From: Candidatus Latescibacterota bacterium
Lineage (GTDB): Bacteria > Latescibacterota > UBA2968 > UBA8231
Direction of reading: 5' to 3'
Assembly: GCA_016187725.1 (NCBI GenBank)
Contig: JACPJE010000068.1
Location: 1 to 64,000 of the forward strand
DNA length: 64,000 bases
The position numbers and the translations under genes are program-made. Under the pieces are notes generated by a model. It did no database searches and was not told the origin of the DNA. It worked only from the letters and a program-made list of their open reading frames with translations. Positions 43,647 to 52,114 of the stretch are shown piece after piece; positions within the stretch are counted from its first letter, which is position 1; each line of letters begins with the position of its first letter.

Positions 43647-46544
43647 CTATTCGGGTGAGAAGATCACGTCGACGAAGAAGGAGGTGAAATCGGTGTCCGC
43701 CGCCAGGGCGTGCCGGTTGAGATCCGCCTTGGCCCGCCGCAGGCCCACGGTGGACACCATCCGGTAGCCGCCGTAGGCCCCCTCCATGGTCAGTTGGAGC
43801 AGGGAGACGTTCTCGGTGTAGCCCTTGGCCGGGAGCCGGCGGTCGATGTAGCGCCCCTGCAGCCCGGGCGCGAAGAGGCCGTGCTGGCCGAACTCGACGT
43901 GGGTCCGGGGGGTGAGTTCATAGCTGAACACCACCTCCGGGGTGAGCAGGGACCACGAGGCCGCGCCCTCCGGCACTGCCACCGTGTCCAGCCGGACCGC
44001 CCCGTCGTCCCCTGGCGCTTCCTGGACGAATCTGTAGGTGCCCAGGGTGTCCACGGGCACGTAGCTGCCCTCGTCCCATTTGGCCAGCAGGTGTTTGACC
44101 CGCGCCGTCGCCTTCAGTTTTGGCAACACCTCCCTGGTGTAGGAGGCCTTGTTGACCATGGAGAAGTTGTGCCAGGTCCCCGGTGCCTGCGGCCGGTCCT
44201 CGTCGCTGAACTTGCGGTTGATCGTATAGTTGAAGGAATTGCCCACCTGCAAGCCAGGCAGGGGCAGCCAGCGGCTGTCCAGGTGCGCCGTATTGACCAG
44301 CGAATTGCGCATGGGCAAAAAATCCGGCAGGGGCGGGCTGGGCTGGTTGTAGCGCTGGCTGAGGGCCACGGCGTCCCGGGTGCCCGCGCCGCCCGGATCG
44401 AAGACCAGGATCACCCGGTAGGTGTCGTCCGGAATATTGTCGTGTACCCGCTTCAGGTCGTCGTTGAAGCTCAGCCAGAACTCCGGCGCCTCGCAGGACA
44501 GACCGACTCTGCCATAGACGGCGTTCATGCGGTGTCCGCCCACCAGCTCGGTGGAGCGATACCAGCCGAGGCGCGCCAGGTTCAGCCACCAGGGGCGGCT
44601 GGTGAGGTCGTAGAACAGCTGGGTGCCCTGCTGGTCCCGCCGGTACGGGTAGTCGGGCTCGTCGTCGTTCTCGCGGAAGTCGGGCACCAGGTTGTTGTTG
44701 AGGTCGAGTCCGTAGACGAATTCGGGCGGGTCGGCATCGTAGCCCAGGAAGGGTTCGAGGTAATCCTCCACCGCGTTGCGGTTCTTGTCGTGGTCGAGGA
44801 CGAAATCGCCGTTCAGGTCCAGGCCCGGGTACACGCCGCCTTCGGGCCGGGAGGAGGGAAAGGTCGGCCGCTCAAAAGCGCCCCGCGCCATGTAGAGCAC
44901 GTCGGCGCTGCCGGGGTAATCATCTGGCCAGTTGTCGTGGTCGTCGTTGTCGTCGTAGGCCCTGAACTCCTGGGTCATGGCCACCACCGCGTTTTCCACC
45001 CCGCCCTGTAGCTCGCGCACGTCGGTGTGCAGCACCAGGCCACCCCGCCGGCTGTCGTACCCGCCGCCATAGGTGGGCTCGATGCGGAACACCTCGGCGC
45101 CCACCTGGCCGGCGGCGCCCATCTTTCCCTGGAGGGTCAGGTACCCGGCCTTGCTCGTCTGGCGGAGGCGCCTCCCCCTGGCCGTGGGGAACTTGAAGTC
45201 CTGGGGGTTGAGGGCCAACTCGCCGGTCAGGTGGAAATGCTCGGAGAGCCAGTTCACGTTGAGGCCGTAGAAGGACTGGGCGGTGGGGATGGAGTGCTTG
45301 AAGCGCACCACCCTGGGGCCCTCCATGGCCGGGCTGCCCTCAGCCCGCCTGACCGTGAAATACATCTCCTCCTGCCCCAGGTGGTCCTGGAACTGGTCCA
45401 GGCTGAACTGGCCCGTGGGGTTGAAGGGCCAGGCCCGGCTGGTGTCGAGCGCCCCGCCGGGCAGTTCAAAGTCGTAGAGCTGCCTCATGCCGATGCGGTA
45501 GTCCCCCTCCACCATCAGTTCAAAATCGGCCGCCGCGATCACCAGGTCGGGCTGCACCTGGTAGAGGCCCTGCAGATCAAAGGTGATGACGATGCCCTCC
45601 TCAGCTCCGTCTGCCTCGTAGTGGCTGCCCACTGCCCGCCCACCGGCGAAGTTCGGCGCCAGGCTGGCCTGGTAGCTGTAGCCGGCGGGCCCGGCTCGGT
45701 CTGGGGCGCTGGTGTAGAGGAGTTCGGTGGAATCGGCCGTGCCCCGCAGAAAGATCTGCGCCCCGTACACGGCCGCCCCGCCCAGATCGCGGGGCGAATC
45801 GTCGGTGACCCGGACTTTGATCATCTTGGGCGAACGGAACTCGGGGTAGGGCACGTCCCCCCGCACCAGCGACCGGGGATTGCTCTTGATGTTCGACTGC
45901 AGTTGCCGGAAAAAGGTGGTCCCCACCTCCAGCGCGCCAAAGCGCCCCCGCCAGTTGGCGCCGGTGACGATCACCGGCGAGAGTTCCTCGAAGCCGCGCT
46001 GGTCGCCGCGCAGCCGCGAATAGAGCAGGGAGGCCTCCAGAGAGCCGCCCCTGGAGAGCAGCAGGGTGAGATCGTGGCGCGGCGAACCGTAATCCACCCG
46101 CAATCCCCCGAAGGTCATGCTGTTGAGCACCAGGGGAGTGAAGGTCGTGGACAGGTTGCGGCCCACTGCCATGCTCATGTGCCGGCCATTGTAGCTGTGG
46201 CGCACCGCGGTGAAAAAGTTGAAAAAGTCGCTCTGTTGTAAGACTTTGCTGGTGCCGCTCAGGTCGGCCGTTCCCACCCCGGCGTCGATCTTGGCCTGGG
46301 TGTAGCGGTCCCTGATTTCGCTCCAGCGCAGACCGTAGACCCCGTAGCTGACAAACTGCCCCAGGCGGTCGTACATGGCGCTGCGGGCCGGCACCACCGC
46401 GTCGTAGGCGATGTACCGGTCCCGGGCCTGGGGGAAGTAAGGAAGGGGCGGTTCGCGCAGGAACACCCCGCCGAAAGCCGGCCCGGCCGGCAAAACGCCG
46501 CCGAGCAGGGCCAGGGCCAGGGTGGTGCAGCTCCATCTCTTCAT
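43647..46544 (-). CDS. Outer-membrane barrel candidate with calcium-type segment, paralogue 2
   Basis: 965 residues. I chose ATG 46544 because the signal peptide (M-K-R-W-S-C-T-T-L-A-L-A-L-L) then starts cleanly; a longer start in the same frame would overlap the upstream gene. The Asp/Asn-rich segment is at about 525-640 (D-D-N-D-D-H-D-N-W-P-D-D, D-L-N-N-N-L-V-P-D). The C-terminus is F-F-V-D-V-I-F-S-P-E. It shares the Y-D-S-R-R-G-G and R-D-Q-Q-G blocks with its neighbours. It is 14 bp from barrel gene 3. Confidence 0.7.
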   Translation of the reverse strand: MKRWSCTTLALALLGGVLPAGPAFGGVFLREPPLPYFPQARDRYIAYDAVVPARSAMYDRLGQFVSYGVYGLRWSEIRDRYTQAKIDAGVGTADLSGTSKVLQQSDFFNFFTAVRHSYNGRHMSMAVGRNLSTTFTPLVLNSMTFGGLRVDYGSPRHDLTLLLSRGGSLEASLLYSRLRGDQRGFEELSPVIVTGANWRGRFGALEVGTTFFRQLQSNIKSNPRSLVRGDVPYPEFRSPKMIKVRVTDDSPRDLGGAAVYGAQIFLRGTADSTELLYTSAPDRAGPAGYSYQASLAPNFAGGRAVGSHYEADGAEEGIVITFDLQGLYQVQPDLVIAAADFELMVEGDYRIGMRQLYDFELPGGALDTSRAWPFNPTGQFSLDQFQDHLGQEEMYFTVRRAEGSPAMEGPRVVRFKHSIPTAQSFYGLNVNWLSEHFHLTGELALNPQDFKFPTARGRRLRQTSKAGYLTLQGKMGAAGQVGAEVFRIEPTYGGGYDSRRGGLVLHTDVRELQGGVENAVVAMTQEFRAYDDNDDHDNWPDDYPGSADVLYMARGAFERPTFPSSRPEGGVYPGLDLNGDFVLDHDKNRNAVEDYLEPFLGYDADPPEFVYGLDLNNNLVPDFRENDDEPDYPYRRDQQGTQLFYDLTSRPWWLNLARLGWYRSTELVGGHRMNAVYGRVGLSCEAPEFWLSFNDDLKRVHDNIPDDTYRVILVFDPGGAGTRDAVALSQRYNQPSPPLPDFLPMRNSLVNTAHLDSRWLPLPGLQVGNSFNYTINRKFSDEDRPQAPGTWHNFSMVNKASYTREVLPKLKATARVKHLLAKWDEGSYVPVDTLGTYRFVQEAPGDDGAVRLDTVAVPEGAASWSLLTPEVVFSYELTPRTHVEFGQHGLFAPGLQGRYIDRRLPAKGYTENVSLLQLTMEGAYGGYRMVSTVGLRRAKADLNRHALAADTDFTSFFVDVIFSPE

Positions 46545-46566
46545 CGCGCGTTGACCATGCAGTTGC

Positions 46567-49329
46567 TCAGTTGCCGATGATGACGTCCAGGAAGATGCCA
46601 AAGGCGTCGTAGTCGCGCTCCTGTCCTCCCTGATCGTAATTCCGCCGATGTAATTCTAGGCCGGTGCTGAGGTCGACTACATAGCCCTGGTAGTCATCCG
46701 TGCGCCCGTTGAGCATGAACACCATCTTGCGCTCCTTATAACTCATGGACTCATCCTCGTTGTTCACCAGGCGCATGGGCAGCGCCGGGAATCCCGAGGT
46801 GCCCCACTGAAAACTCATATCCTCGATGATCTCGTACGAAACCTTGAAGATGGGGCCGAAGAACCGGATCGACTGGTCCGGCCAGGCCGGGCCGCGACGC
46901 CCTTCCTTGAAGGCGTACTTGCCGCCGGTCCACAGGTCGAGGTTCCCCCAGGAATGATGGTACTCCCCCCGGGTGGTGAGCGAGAATTCCGCGAAGGATC
47001 CGCTTTCCTGAATCGCGGCGCCGCCTTCCTCCATCCGGCGCTGGTGATTGAGGAAATGGAGCAGGTCGGCGCGCAGCTCCAGATCAGCCAGTGGCTGGCC
47101 GACCAGTTGCAGAAAAGCGGTATTCACCGCGCTCTTGCGCATCACCAGCGGATCGGCGGGAGGTGGGTTGAACGGCGTATTGGTGTTGGCCCCGAAAAGG
47201 GCGGTATCGCCCGTCACCCAGGCGTACACTTCGTCGCGGATGCTGTCCTCGACCAGCTTGGCGTCGTCGTCCAGCTCGATACGCACTCCCTTCCCGGGGT
47301 GCCACCTGGCCTTGCCGCGGACGTAGAGGGCCTGCGCTTTGCCGGCCCCGGCGATCTGGCGCAGGTCGTAATAGCCCAGGACCACCCGGTCCAGCCAGTG
47401 GACTGGCCGATCAAGGCCGGCGAAGCTGTGAAAGCCGCGCTGGTCCTTGCGGATGGGATAGTCGGGGTAGTCGTCGTTCTCGCGGAAATCGGGCTGGGCG
47501 TTGTTGTTGAAGTCGATGCCGTAGACGAAGTCGGAGGGATCAGAGCCGTAGTGCAGAAAGGGTTCGTTCCAATCCGCCAGCCCGTTGCGGTCCTGGTCGT
47601 TGTCCGGGGCCTGGTCGCCGTCCACGTCGAGCCCCGGAAAGACCCCTGCCCAGGGGGTCGCGCCAAAGGAGCCGGGGATTTCGGCCGCATAACGCCCGCC
47701 GTCCTCAAAGGTGTCGTCCGGATAGCGGTCGTCGTCGTCGTTGTCCTCCACCAGGGAGAACTCCTGGGAAAAGGCCTCCGTGCCGCTGGGGCCCCCCCTG
47801 TCGGTGAAAAAGACCGTGCCGCCGCGCCGGCTGTCGTACCCGCCGCTGTACTCGGGGTCCATGTGGAAGAGTTCCCCACCCAGTTCCGCGCGCAGCCCGT
47901 GCAGCTTCAGGGGACGGCGCAGATTGAGGGTATAGGCCCAGCTCCCCCGGTGCGTCTTTTTGCCTTTGACCTGGAGCGAATCTTCGGCAAAGGGGAAATG
48001 CCCCTCCTCGATATTGTACACGACTTCTCCCTGGGCCAGCAGCTCCTTGGCGTCAATCCTGAAATCCGTGCCGATGAGGGTTTTGCCCGAGGGGATGGCG
48101 TAGTCGAACTTCACCGTGCGCCGGCGTCCCAGGCCGGGACTGCCCTCCGCCCTGGCCACGGTAAAGTGGGGCTGGGTCTCACCGGGCTTGAAGTCGATGG
48201 GGTAGAGCGGCCCCCCCTGGGTATGCGAAGGGGGGGCGGGCCAGGACCGCTGCTCGGTGCGGCGCTGGTCGTTGGCAGTAAAGGTGAAATCGTGGACCTG
48301 CCGCACGGAGATGCGGTAGTCGCCGGCCACCTCCGCCCTGAACAGGGCACTGAGGACCTGGCCCTGGGGGGGCAGGTTGAAGGTGAAATCCACCGCCTCG
48401 CCAGGACCGCTGACCTGGAGCAGGTCACCTGCGCGGCGTCCTCCCCGGGGCGGCTCCGCCTGGACGTCCATCCGCGTCCTGGCTCCGTCTTCGCCGGCGA
48501 CTTCCAGTTCCAGATCCATCTGGTACACCCCGGCCGCGGCGCCCAGTTCGGGCGCATCGCTCTCGACGCGCACAAAGATCTGGGTGGGCGCCTGCATCTG
48601 ATAGGGCTGCGTGCCATTGATGAAACTGCCCTGCTTGGACTCCACGTCCACCTGATGCTGGTTGTACAGGGTCGCCCCCAGGGTCAGGACCTCGCTCAGC
48701 TGGCGGTGGTAGCGGCCGCCATAGGCCAGCACCGGACTCAGATCCCGGCGCGCGTCAAAGGCGGAGAACCGCCCCAGGGCGCCTCGCGTCAGCAGTAGGG
48801 TGAAGCCCTGGCGCTCGGCCTCCGCGTCGATACGCACGCCCTGCCACCGCGGAGTGCGCAGGGTCAGGGGGGTGAGCGCCGTGCGGATATTGTCGCCGGC
48901 CAGGACGGCGAAATTCCACCCCTTGTAGCTGTCGTTGGCGATCACCAGTTCGCTGAAGAACTCGAAGAGAAAATTCTCCCGCACCAGCCGGCTTTCCTGT
49001 AACCCCAGGCTGTCCGAGCGGGTTTCGCGCCAGCTCACCAGCGGGTAGCCCCGCAGCAGATGCGTGCCCAGGCGGTCGTAGAGTTCCTCCGAGCGCACGC
49101 TGACCGTGGTCGGCAGGTAGGGCTGCCCCCCGTAGTTCCAGTACCCGGGCCAGACCTCCCGGTTGAGGAAGGAGCGCAGCGGTTGGGAAGCAGGTGCGGT
49201 GATGATGCTCAGCCCGGAATTGGGAGAGCGCTTGGCCTGCTGAGCGGAGACGGGAAGGCAGAGGAGGACCGCCAGCAGCGCGACCAGGCTCTGTTTTACC
49301 TTACCCCCCAATGACTTGTGGACGGCCAT
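46567..49329 (-). CDS. Outer-membrane barrel candidate with calcium-type segment, paralogue 1
   Basis: 920 residues from ATG 49329, chosen for its signal peptide (cleavage near L-P-V-S-A-Q); a TTG at 49389 lies further up in the same frame. The Asp/Asn-rich segment is at about 525-635 (E-D-N-D-D-D-D-R-Y-P-D-D, D-N-D-Q-D-R-N-G). The C-terminus F-L-D-V-I-I-G-N matches the strand pattern of its neighbours. It shares E-P-F-L, F-V-Y-G-I-D-F-N-N-N and E-N-D-D-x-P-D-Y-P with them, so the three arose by duplication. Confidence 0.7.
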   Translation of the reverse strand: MAVHKSLGGKVKQSLVALLAVLLCLPVSAQQAKRSPNSGLSIITAPASQPLRSFLNREVWPGYWNYGGQPYLPTTVSVRSEELYDRLGTHLLRGYPLVSWRETRSDSLGLQESRLVRENFLFEFFSELVIANDSYKGWNFAVLAGDNIRTALTPLTLRTPRWQGVRIDAEAERQGFTLLLTRGALGRFSAFDARRDLSPVLAYGGRYHRQLSEVLTLGATLYNQHQVDVESKQGSFINGTQPYQMQAPTQIFVRVESDAPELGAAAGVYQMDLELEVAGEDGARTRMDVQAEPPRGGRRAGDLLQVSGPGEAVDFTFNLPPQGQVLSALFRAEVAGDYRISVRQVHDFTFTANDQRRTEQRSWPAPPSHTQGGPLYPIDFKPGETQPHFTVARAEGSPGLGRRRTVKFDYAIPSGKTLIGTDFRIDAKELLAQGEVVYNIEEGHFPFAEDSLQVKGKKTHRGSWAYTLNLRRPLKLHGLRAELGGELFHMDPEYSGGYDSRRGGTVFFTDRGGPSGTEAFSQEFSLVEDNDDDDRYPDDTFEDGGRYAAEIPGSFGATPWAGVFPGLDVDGDQAPDNDQDRNGLADWNEPFLHYGSDPSDFVYGIDFNNNAQPDFRENDDYPDYPIRKDQRGFHSFAGLDRPVHWLDRVVLGYYDLRQIAGAGKAQALYVRGKARWHPGKGVRIELDDDAKLVEDSIRDEVYAWVTGDTALFGANTNTPFNPPPADPLVMRKSAVNTAFLQLVGQPLADLELRADLLHFLNHQRRMEEGGAAIQESGSFAEFSLTTRGEYHHSWGNLDLWTGGKYAFKEGRRGPAWPDQSIRFFGPIFKVSYEIIEDMSFQWGTSGFPALPMRLVNNEDESMSYKERKMVFMLNGRTDDYQGYVVDLSTGLELHRRNYDQGGQERDYDAFGIFLDVIIGN

Positions 49330-49374
49330 CGCCTCAATGCTGGGTTCCCCGGCGCTCCCCGCCGGTTCCCAGCG

Positions 49375-49390
49375 TTTGACAGTTGTCAAA
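49375..49390. promoter_or_regulatory. Possible operator: TTTGACA inverted repeat
   Basis: TTTGACA (49375-49381) and TGTCAAA (49384-49390) form a 7-bp inverted repeat with a 2-base centre. It lies just downstream of the promoter at 49411-49439, where a repressor could block the barrel genes. Confidence 0.4.
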
Positions 49391-49410
49391 AAATTTCAAA
49401 AAGCTTGTTA

Positions 49411-49439
49411 ATTATACTTAACAGGCTAGTCCCAAACAA
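49411..49439 (-). promoter_or_regulatory. Sigma70-type promoter of the barrel genes
   Basis: On the minus strand TTGTTT (49439-49434), a 17-bp spacer and a perfect TATAAT (49416-49411) precede the first barrel gene, within the gap after the chaperone gene. The -35 box is weak. Confidence 0.55.
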
Positions 49440-49521
49440 GATGGCCGGCCAAAAAAACCGACCGGCAGGGCGGGAACCCAGGAGGTGGGCGCGGGAACTG
49501 CGGAGGGTCGGCCTCCCTGGC

Positions 49522-50832
49522 TCAGCGCTCGGGCCAGGGTTCACTTATTTTTATTTCGCCCTTATAGCGCTGCCGCAGACTGTCGATAAAGGCATCCATC
49601 CGGGTGGTGGCCAGATCCCGGCGGACGGCCTCCTGCACTTCGTCCAGCTCCAGCGGGCGCCCCTGGCTCTCAGGGTCGCGATAGCGGTCTCGATGCTGCT
49701 CGTAGAAGGTGCGGAGTTGTTGGGCGGCGTCCTCCCCTTCGGCGGTTGCCAGTTCAAATAGACGCTCGCCGAGCAACTCCTTTCTCTTGCTGCCCAGCTG
49801 CCGACGTATGCTCTCCAGCTCCCCATAACCCAGGGTCCGGGCTTCCAGACTGGCCAGGTCCTCCATGGCCAGGCGCTCGGCGAGGCGGTGGATCTGGGCG
49901 CTGTCGCTGAAGACCGGCTGGGGCACCTGGGCGCGGCGCAGGTAGTCGGCGGCCTTCAGCTGTCCTCCCTGCCAGGAGAAGAGCGACTGGTCGGCGGGCA
50001 ACTCTTCTCTGCGGGCCATCTCCGCCGCTACTTCGGGATTCCATCTCAGGCGGTATCGCTCTTGCAACTGGCCCCAGCAGGTCTGCTGCCTGGCCAGTTT
50101 CTTTTCGGTTTCCAGCCTTTGTTTCAGGTCGGCTCGCTGCTCCTCCAGGCTCTGCCCTCGCCTGCCCAGCACCTTCACCACGTGATACCCCAGGCGCGTG
50201 TGGATGGGCTGCGCACAGACCTGGCCTACCTCAGCGCTCCAGATTGCCGCGGCGATTTCGGGCAGGACCATCCCGCGGCGCAGGAAGCCCATGTCCCCGC
50301 CGTAGGGCATGCTCTCCGCGTGCCTGGAACGGGTGCGCGCCAGTTCGGCGAAATCCCCCCCCCGCGCCAGTTCGGCCAACACCTCCTCGGCCTCCTCCTC
50401 GCTGGCGCACAGGATATGCGCCAGGTGGCGTTGATCCCCGGCGCCCCATTCCTCGTACCTGGCGCGGATCTCTTCCTCTGTCACCTCGATGCCGGCCCAC
50501 ACCTGGCGCGCGAAATACTCCTCCGCCAGCAGCTTGCGCTCCAGGACTTCCAGCTCCCGGCGGATTTCCGGAGCCTGGTCCAGTCCCCGGCTCTCGCCTT
50601 CCAGGCCCAGCAGTTCGGCGGCGATGAGTCCGTCCAGCACCTTTTTCCGTTTTTCCCCGTCCAGGTGCTCTGCGTCCACCGGTGCCCCGTAGATTTTGCG
50701 CGCCCCCTCGGCCAGATCCGCCGCGCTGATGGGGCGCCCGCCGACGGTGGCCACTACCTCTCCGCGCGGTGCAGCGCCGCATCCCCAGATAGCGAGGGCC
50801 AGCAGGCATCCCCATCGCGTTATCGATCTCAT
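49522..50832 (-). CDS. SurA/PpiC-like peptidyl-prolyl isomerase lipoprotein
   Basis: 436 residues. A signal peptide ends I-W-G-C18, suggesting lipid anchoring. A SurA-type N-terminal domain (about 30-110) precedes a parvulin domain (about 134-226, H-I-L-C-A-S, G-G-D-M-G-F-L-R-R-G, H-T-R-L-G-Y-H-V-V-K-V). A long C-terminal helical part follows. Such proteins escort unfolded outer-membrane proteins across the periplasm. It starts the gene train that encodes three barrel candidates, which fits that job. Confidence 0.85.
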   Translation of the reverse strand: MRSITRWGCLLALAIWGCGAAPRGEVVATVGGRPISAADLAEGARKIYGAPVDAEHLDGEKRKKVLDGLIAAELLGLEGESRGLDQAPEIRRELEVLERKLLAEEYFARQVWAGIEVTEEEIRARYEEWGAGDQRHLAHILCASEEEAEEVLAELARGGDFAELARTRSRHAESMPYGGDMGFLRRGMVLPEIAAAIWSAEVGQVCAQPIHTRLGYHVVKVLGRRGQSLEEQRADLKQRLETEKKLARQQTCWGQLQERYRLRWNPEVAAEMARREELPADQSLFSWQGGQLKAADYLRRAQVPQPVFSDSAQIHRLAERLAMEDLASLEARTLGYGELESIRRQLGSKRKELLGERLFELATAEGEDAAQQLRTFYEQHRDRYRDPESQGRPLELDEVQEAVRRDLATTRMDAFIDSLRQRYKGEIKISEPWPER

Positions 50833-50872
50833 CTCCTCACCTGAACTGCTCTCGCCCTATGGGTTCCTTTCA

Positions 50873-50901
50873 TCAATAGCCTACCGGGGCACTCAGGTCA
50901 A
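50873..50901 (-). promoter_or_regulatory. Sigma70-type promoter of the chaperone/barrel operon
   Basis: On the minus strand TTGACC (50901-50896), a 17-bp spacer and TATTGA (50878-50873) lie about 40 bp upstream of the ATG at 50832. The promoter lies between the chaperone gene and the terminator of the upstream operon. Confidence 0.6.
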
Positions 50902-50914
50902 CCCCCGGCGCTGC

Positions 50915-50951
50915 AAAAAATGGAGCCCCCGGTGCTTGGCGCCGGGGGCTC
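50915..50951 (-). terminator. Intrinsic terminator of the C1 operon
   Basis: On the minus strand GAGCCCCCGG (50951-50942) pairs with CCGGGGGCTC (50932-50923) around a 9-base loop, followed by TTTTTT (50920-50915). It closes the operon that ends with the URO-D gene at 50976. Confidence 0.85.
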
Positions 50952-50975
50952 AGTGCTGCACTTCTTCGAAGCTGG

Positions 50976-52094
50976 CTAGTTCTGCCTTACCCGCTCTTCG
51001 TAGGGCAGCGGCTCGGGAATCCCGAAGAGGTCGCGCTTGGCCTTGAGGTAATAGAGGTAGTTCTCATAGGTCACGTCGGGCGGCACCCGGTGGTCCACGT
51101 GGGGGATGCAGCCGCCCTGGCGCACCAGGGGCTCGATCCGCCGCAGTTCCCGGTCTATGGCTTCCTTGCCGGCGATCAGCGCCTTCTTGTCCACCCCGCC
51201 CAGCAGCAGCACCCGCTCGCCGTATTGGTCGCGCAGGGCGAAGGGATCGGTGCCGGCGGCGATCTCCAGGGGGAACATGCAGTTCACCCCGCCCTCCAGC
51301 CACAGGCCCACCAGCTGGCTGATGTCCCCGTCGCAGTCGGTGATCACCACGTCCACCCCGTGCTGGTGGAGCAGGTCGGTGATCCGCTGGTAGCGGGGCA
51401 CCATGTACTGCTCGAACATCGCCGGCGAGATGATGGGCCCGTGGTTGAAGCACATGTCCTCCCAGCCGGCGGCGAAATCGAAGTGCACCTGTTCCAGGGC
51501 CGGCCGGATGGTCTCGGCGATCAGCACGGTGATCTGCTCCATCACCTCCTCGAAGAGCGCCGGGTCGTCGTAAGCCATCAGCGAAACCCCCTCGAAGCCC
51601 ACCCAGTTGCGGATCCAGCCGAAGAGACTGCCGATGCCGATGCCCAGGGGGTAGTCGCGCTCCTGCCAGTGGGCTTTCAGCTCCTCCCAGTTGGGCGGAT
51701 AGCGGCCCACCATCCCCGGGTCCAGCCGGCGGCGGAATTCCTTCCAGGTCTGCCGGTCGCGCAGGGGGAACTCCAGGTACTTGGGGATGGAGGAGTGCCC
51801 GTCCCTGGCGACGATGCACTTGACCCCGTTGCCGTCCAGGACGATCTGGTGCTGCCTGGTCTCCTCCAGCACCTGGTGCTGGAAGCCGGGCAGCAGCCCG
51901 GAGTTGACCGGGGCTCCCGAGCGGGGGGCGAAGCCGAAGAAATGGTCGGCCTTGGCGTTGTCATTGACCCAGGCCGGCAGCCCCTGGGCGTGCCACAGGT
52001 CGAGGGTGTCGCTCCAGTACCCGAACTCCTCGTCTGGCACGTGGTCTGCGGGCCGAAAATGCATGGTGTCATTCCACCGCTGGCGATGGTCCAT
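50976..52094 (-). CDS. URO-D-family corrinoid methyltransferase candidate, copy 4 (last in operon)
   Basis: 372 residues from ATG 52094 behind GGAGAGGAG. URO-D/methyltransferase-type TIM barrel. The usual metal-ligand position reads V-I-T-D-C-D-G and the late loop G-G-C-I-P-H-V-D-H-R-V-P-P-D-V, unlike the HxC form of MtaA. Relatives move methyl groups to or from corrinoid proteins. The neighbours (corrinoid protein, activase, folate enzymes) support that role. Substrate unknown. Confidence 0.85.
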   Translation of the reverse strand: MDHRQRWNDTMHFRPADHVPDEEFGYWSDTLDLWHAQGLPAWVNDNAKADHFFGFAPRSGAPVNSGLLPGFQHQVLEETRQHQIVLDGNGVKCIVARDGHSSIPKYLEFPLRDRQTWKEFRRRLDPGMVGRYPPNWEELKAHWQERDYPLGIGIGSLFGWIRNWVGFEGVSLMAYDDPALFEEVMEQITVLIAETIRPALEQVHFDFAAGWEDMCFNHGPIISPAMFEQYMVPRYQRITDLLHQHGVDVVITDCDGDISQLVGLWLEGGVNCMFPLEIAAGTDPFALRDQYGERVLLLGGVDKKALIAGKEAIDRELRRIEPLVRQGGCIPHVDHRVPPDVTYENYLYYLKAKRDLFGIPEPLPYEERVRQN

Positions 52095-52114
52095 GGCAGG
52101 GCTCCTCTCCTTCC

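Noticed and set aside
40828-49329. T9SS SprA-like translocon
   Set aside because: SprA proteins are much longer (over 2000 residues) and I see no SprA motifs or other T9SS genes such as porV or gldK-N.
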